A stretch of 64,000 nucleotides of DNA from Klebsiella sp. WP3-W18-ESBL-02 (GTDB lineage: Bacteria; Pseudomonadota; Gammaproteobacteria; Enterobacterales; Enterobacteriaceae). A model generated the notes under the pieces. The model was given only the letters and a program-made list of their open reading frames with translations, was not told the DNA's origin and did not search any database. Position 1 is the stretch's first letter. Each line of letters begins with the position of its first letter. Positions 60,296-64,000 of this stretch are shown piece by piece. The position numbers and the translations under genes were made by a program. The DNA lies in assembly GCF_014168815.1 (NCBI RefSeq), contig NZ_AP021972.1:2480001-2544000 (forward strand), read 5' to 3'.

Positions 60296-63193
60296 CTAAG
60301 CTTTCGGTTCCTTGGGCCAAAGATATTCGCCAGTCAGTAGAATGTGCGCCCAGCCCAATGGGGATATGTGGGGAAGAAATTCAGGGGGAACATCCAACCC
60401 TTCGTTCCGCCGCTCCGTGACGGCATGACCAAGATGGACGGTATTCCAGTAAATGATCACCGCAGTCAATAAATTGAGCCCAGCGATTCGGTAGTGCTGC
60501 CCCTCTGTCGTGCGATCGCGAATTTCCCCCTGCCTCCCGATACGGAGCGCATTTTTGAGCGCATGGTGGGCCTCTCCCTTGTTAAGACCGATCTGAGCAC
60601 GCCGCTGCATGTCCGTATCCAGGATCCACTCAATAATGAAAAGGGTCCGTTCAATACGACCAACTTCACGAAGCGCAACTGCAAGGTTGTTTTGTCGTGG
60701 GTAAGAAGCGAGCTTGCGCAGGAGTTGGCTGGGCCTGATTTTGCCAGCGGTCATCGTCGCGGCACAACGGAAAATATCAGGCCAGTTCGCAACGATAAGA
60801 TCCTCCCGGGCTTTTCCACCTACCAACTTGCGTAACTCCCTGGGGGTCGTATCGGGATTAAATACGTACAACCGCTTCGATGGCAGATCCCTGATTCGCA
60901 GAACGAGATTGTAGCCGAGCAGGCTACTGGCTCCGAACAAATGGTCGGTGAATCCTGCTGTATCGGCATACTGTTCGCGAACATGGCGACCGACCTCGTT
61001 CATCAGTAGTCCATCGAGAATATACGGTGCCTCGCTCACGGTCGCCGGGATCGACTGACAAGCGAATGGCGCGAACTGGTCGCTTACGTGAGTATACGCT
61101 TTGAGGCCGGGAACAGAACCATATTTGGCATTGACCATGTTCATGGCTTCGCCATGCCGCGCTGTCGGGAAAAACTGACCATCGCTCGATGCTGACGTGC
61201 CCATCCCCCAGACGCGTGACATCGGCAGTTTACCCTGCGCGGCCACCACAATTGCCAATGCCTGGTTCATGGCTTCGCTTTCAACATGCCAGCGGGCAAG
61301 GCGTGAGAGCTGCCAGTAATCATGCGTGTTTGTAGCTTCCGCCATCTTACGCAGGCCCAGATTGAGCCCTTCAGCGAGCAGGACGTTGAGCAGACCGATC
61401 CGGTCGCGACATGGAGCCCCGGTTCTCAGATGGGTAAACGCATCTGTGAAACCAAGGGCTGCATCAACTTCAAGCAGCATGTCGGTAATCCGAACGGACG
61501 GCATTCGGCGATACAGATCCAGTATGAGTGCCTCGGCACCATCCGGCACGTCTGCTGTCAACCTGTCGATCCGCAACGTTCCATCTTCTATGCTACCGTG
61601 CGGAATAGTGCCGTTACGGGCAGCCCGGGCCAGCCGCTTAAGAGCGATCGTGAGTCGCGCCTTTCTGTCTGCCAGCCAATCCTGTGGGTTGGAAGGCACG
61701 GCCAGTTTTGCATTTTCCTGCGCCGCGATCATCGGCACCAGTACCTGCTTGAGGTCACCATAGCGGCGCGAATGAGCGAGCCAGACATCTCCGGAACGAA
61801 AAGCATCCCGGAGGTGAAAGAGTACCGCCACTTCCCAAAGACGGGTATCTCCTTTTTCCTGAGCTCGTAAATGACGGTTCCATTTGGAGCTGGGCCGCAG
61901 GAAACGCCTTTCTGGCGATGCAACACCTTTCATCTCTCCGATCGACAAAGCTGCTGCTACCAATGGTCCGGCGACCGGCGCGGCTTCGAGCTTCAGACAG
62001 CGCAACATGCGGGGCGCATAACGACGAAAGCGATGGTATCCCTGCCCGACATATGCAAGAGGCTCATCGGCTAGCGTGTTGCTGAGTTGAGTCCCTGTCG
62101 CTACCAGTTGAGCGAGCCGGTCCCATGCAACCGAACTGGCGACAGCCATCTCCAGCGGGGTTCCGTCACTGCGGGCCTCAAGCAACGAAGCTCCCAGCGC
62201 GGTGAAGGTACGGATCGTATCCGTGAGTGTGGCTTTAGAGCCGGAAATTGTTTCGTCATGCTGGCGCTTCGCTTCCCGCCAGGTTTTTCCTACGATCCTG
62301 TCATGGGTTTCGACTATGGCATCAGCAATCGCCGCTTCCCACTCCACAACACAGACGGCAAGGATCGCCCAGCGGCGGTCCGAAGTGATGTCACGCAAAC
62401 CGTCGGTGAAGTAGCGTTCACCCTGCCGACGCAGCCGGGCAATGCGATGGGCAGGTATGCTGGCCAAAGCACTATGATTGATATTCAGGGTACGCAGAAA
62501 TTCGAGCCTGTCGAGCAAACGGTTAGCAGCAGCCGAGTTGTTACCAACCTCGAAGTTGCGAAGCCAGATGAAACGACTGATATTGCCGGCGAGCATTTCA
62601 CTCAGAAGTTTGTCCAGGTGATCGCGAACATCCGCTGTTAAATTTTCCGCAATCCGCGTTTCAATCCGCCGCTCAGCGGCGACCAGAGCATCCGCGCACA
62701 AGCGCTCGATTGTCGATACTGCGGGCAGAATGGTGGAAGTTTCCCGACACCGCACAATAAAACGATGAGCAAGATCCTCGTTTGATCTGGCATCTTCGGC
62801 CTGGCCGAAAGTCCACTCACGCAGATCACGGGCACCACGGCCCGTGAAGGTCTTGTAGCCGTAAATTTCGCGCAGCGTGTCCATGTGCTGCTGACGGGTT
62901 TGGCGCCGTGTGGCATAAGTGAGAAGCGCATCAGCCGGAACTCCAAGCTGAGCACCGACGAAGGAAAGGACTTCACGCGGGATCATCTCACCAGGAGCCA
63001 GTGCACGGCCCGGATATCGTAAGGCACAAAGTTGCAGGGCAAAGCCAATCCTGTTTTCCGGTCTGCGGCGCTGCCTAATGTTTTCCAGGTCATCATCGCC
63101 CAGCGTGTAGAACTTCAGTAGCGACAGTTCGTCCGTGGGCAGATCGAACAGCGCTGCTCGCTGCCGTTCGGTGAAAATATGGCGTCGTGACAT
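60296..63193 (-). CDS. tnpA: Tn3-family transposase TnpA
   Basis: 965 aa, usual length for the family. The N-terminal DUF4158 part (RRHIFTERQRAALFDLPTDE) binds ends. The C-terminal catalytic DDE_Tnp_Tn3 part includes GWGTSASSDGQ-like residues (WGMGTSASSDGQFFPTARHG with the first Asp), SDQFAPF and the LNKGEAHHALKNALRIGRQG block with the last Glu. It performs replicative transposition through a cointegrate. The start is 63193, in the divergent region opposite tnpR; its stop is within the inverted repeat. Confidence 0.95.
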   Translation of the reverse strand: MSRRHIFTERQRAALFDLPTDELSLLKFYTLGDDDLENIRQRRRPENRIGFALQLCALRYPGRALAPGEMIPREVLSFVGAQLGVPADALLTYATRRQTRQQHMDTLREIYGYKTFTGRGARDLREWTFGQAEDARSNEDLAHRFIVRCRETSTILPAVSTIERLCADALVAAERRIETRIAENLTADVRDHLDKLLSEMLAGNISRFIWLRNFEVGNNSAAANRLLDRLEFLRTLNINHSALASIPAHRIARLRRQGERYFTDGLRDITSDRRWAILAVCVVEWEAAIADAIVETHDRIVGKTWREAKRQHDETISGSKATLTDTIRTFTALGASLLEARSDGTPLEMAVASSVAWDRLAQLVATGTQLSNTLADEPLAYVGQGYHRFRRYAPRMLRCLKLEAAPVAGPLVAAALSIGEMKGVASPERRFLRPSSKWNRHLRAQEKGDTRLWEVAVLFHLRDAFRSGDVWLAHSRRYGDLKQVLVPMIAAQENAKLAVPSNPQDWLADRKARLTIALKRLARAARNGTIPHGSIEDGTLRIDRLTADVPDGAEALILDLYRRMPSVRITDMLLEVDAALGFTDAFTHLRTGAPCRDRIGLLNVLLAEGLNLGLRKMAEATNTHDYWQLSRLARWHVESEAMNQALAIVVAAQGKLPMSRVWGMGTSASSDGQFFPTARHGEAMNMVNAKYGSVPGLKAYTHVSDQFAPFACQSIPATVSEAPYILDGLLMNEVGRHVREQYADTAGFTDHLFGASSLLGYNLVLRIRDLPSKRLYVFNPDTTPRELRKLVGGKAREDLIVANWPDIFRCAATMTAGKIRPSQLLRKLASYPRQNNLAVALREVGRIERTLFIIEWILDTDMQRRAQIGLNKGEAHHALKNALRIGRQGEIRDRTTEGQHYRIAGLNLLTAVIIYWNTVHLGHAVTERRNEGLDVPPEFLPHISPLGWAHILLTGEYLWPKEPKA

Positions 63194-63287
63194 ACAAATT
63201 CGTCCCTTTTGAAGTATAGTCTGTTTTGGACAACAGCCAGCCCATATAAATCAGGGCGTTCCGATACAAAAATCCAGGAGGGTTCAA
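63194..63287. promoter_or_regulatory. tnpA-tnpR intergenic region, probable res site
   Basis: 94 bases between the divergent genes, AT-rich, with TGTTTTGGACAACAG and GATACAAAAATCC-like half sites. In Tn3 relatives with this layout the resolvase binds here to resolve cointegrates and repress both genes. Exact sub-sites were not assigned. Confidence 0.6.
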
Positions 63288-63893
63288 TTGGGACATCGTG
63301 CCGCCATTTACTGCCGGGTTTCAACAGCGGATCAGTCTTGTGAACGCCAGGAATTTGATCTGCGAGCCTTCGCCGGCCGTGCCGGCTACGACGTGGTGGG
63401 AATATTTAAGGAAACAGGTTCAGGAACTAAACTCGACCGGGCCGAGCGAAAGAAAGTCCTGGCGCTTGCCCAGTCCAGACAAATTGATGCAATCCTGGTC
63501 ACTGAGCTTTCCCGGTGGGGGCGCTCGACGCTCGATCTGCTCAATACGCTACGTGAACTGGAGAACTGGAAGGTTTCCGTGATAGCCATGAATGGAATGG
63601 CGTTCGATCTTTCGTCGCCGTATGGACGAATGCTGGCGACGTTTCTTTCCGGCATTGCGGAGTTTGAGCGGGATCTCATCAGCGAGCGGGTCAAGTCAGG
63701 CCTTGCTGTTGCGAAGGCACGTGGTAAGAGGCTTGGTCGTCAGGCCGGAGTGCGACCAAAATCAGACCGACTTTTGCCTAAGGTGGTTGCGATGAGGGCC
63801 GAGGGACGCAGCTATCGCTGGATCGCACGCGAGCTCGGTATCAGCAAGAATACCGTCGCTGACATCGTGCAACGACACAGAGCTAACGCTTAG
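63288..63893 (+). CDS. tnpR: Resolvase TnpR (serine recombinase)
   Basis: 201 aa from a TTG preceded by AGGAGGG. AAIYCRVSTADQSCERQ carries the catalytic Ser in RVST. Further resolvase motifs are TELSRWGRSTLDLLNTL and FLSGIAEFERDLISERVKSG. A C-terminal helix-turn-helix (SYRWIARELGISKNTVADIV) binds res. It resolves cointegrates made by TnpA. Divergent from tnpA; stop within the right inverted repeat. Confidence 0.94.
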   Translation: MGHRAAIYCRVSTADQSCERQEFDLRAFAGRAGYDVVGIFKETGSGTKLDRAERKKVLALAQSRQIDAILVTELSRWGRSTLDLLNTLRELENWKVSVIAMNGMAFDLSSPYGRMLATFLSGIAEFERDLISERVKSGLAVAKARGKRLGRQAGVRPKSDRLLPKVVAMRAEGRSYRWIARELGISKNTVADIVQRHRANA

Positions 63894-63926
63894 GGTGTCA
63901 TTTCGCCCTCAGCCGGAACCGACCCC

Positions 63927-64000
63927 TGAATCAACGACTGCGAGAGCAGCGCGTCGGGAAGATGCTGTTCCACGCGCGCCATCAGGCAGCTGGCGGCGAG
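63927..64000 (-). pseudogene. ABC-F ATPase 5' part next to the transposon (continues outside window)
   Basis: Minus-strand frame CLMARVEQHLPDALLSQSLI ends at the TGAAT duplication and continues in frame at 60262 when the transposon is removed. The gene start and first Walker A are beyond position 64000. Confidence 0.85.

Larger units (their letters stand above)
60263..63926. mobile_element. Tn3-family transposon, Tn5403-like, 3664 bp
   Basis: Identical 39-bp terminal inverted repeats (60263-60301 and 63888-63926, starting GGGGTCGG) and the 5-bp duplication TGAAT (60258-60262 and 63927-63931). It contains only tnpA and tnpR, divergent around a res region, with no cargo. The size fits Tn5403 from Klebsiella (about 3.66 kb from memory). 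Both genes stop at a TAG inside the inverted repeats. It looks intact. Confidence 0.93.

Overview
The window looks like the chromosome of an enterobacterium of the Klebsiella/Raoultella/Enterobacter/Citrobacter kind. This rests on E. coli-like narUZYWV, yddG, fdnGHI and adhP genes, a smvR/smvA efflux pair, REP-type repeats, an ISKpn26-like IS5 element and a Tn5403-like transposon. The genus cannot be fixed from the sequence alone.

Layout. 1-2117: end of a metallo-beta-lactamase-fold hydrolase gene, a REP-like inverted repeat, and mgtE behind an M-box magnesium riboswitch. 2118-8169: distal part of the narUZYWV operon (second respiratory nitrate reductase, NRZ), with narV split by a 1196-bp IS5-family element. 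8170-43351: a complete-looking 35.2-kb transposable (Mu-like) prophage inserted in narZ. 43352-46666: the rest of narZ, a BIME and narU. 46844-51142: smvR/smvA, a RES-Xre toxin-antitoxin pair and yddG. 51365-55960: fdnGHI, with the selenocysteine TGA and a premature TAA near the end of fdnG. 56337-58552: araJ-like gene and adhP. 58805-64000: an ABC-F ATPase gene split by a 3664-bp Tn3-family transposon.

The prophage is a hybrid. It has Mu-type transposase (A), target-selection ATPase (B), GemA, Mor and head genes (gp27-gp29, F, G, I, T), but P2-type tail and baseplate genes (FI, FII, E, T, U, X, D, V, W, J, I). Early genes run rightward from about 35.6 kb to the right end. Structural and lysis genes run leftward from about 32.5 kb to the left end. 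This divergent plan differs from Mu and, from memory, resembles BcepMu. The left end carries a Gin-type invertase and a gix-bounded segment holding two alternative tail-fibre tips with their own assembly proteins. Between the early and late arms lie a Dam-type methylase, a DUF2441-like gene, a lipoprotein gene and the repressor.

Taken together, three independent lesions hit anaerobic nitrate respiration: a prophage in narZ, an IS in narV and a nonsense codon in fdnG. This suggests relaxed selection on nitrate-dependent formate oxidation in this strain. In all three insertions the target duplications can be read, and removing the insert restores an open frame of normal length.
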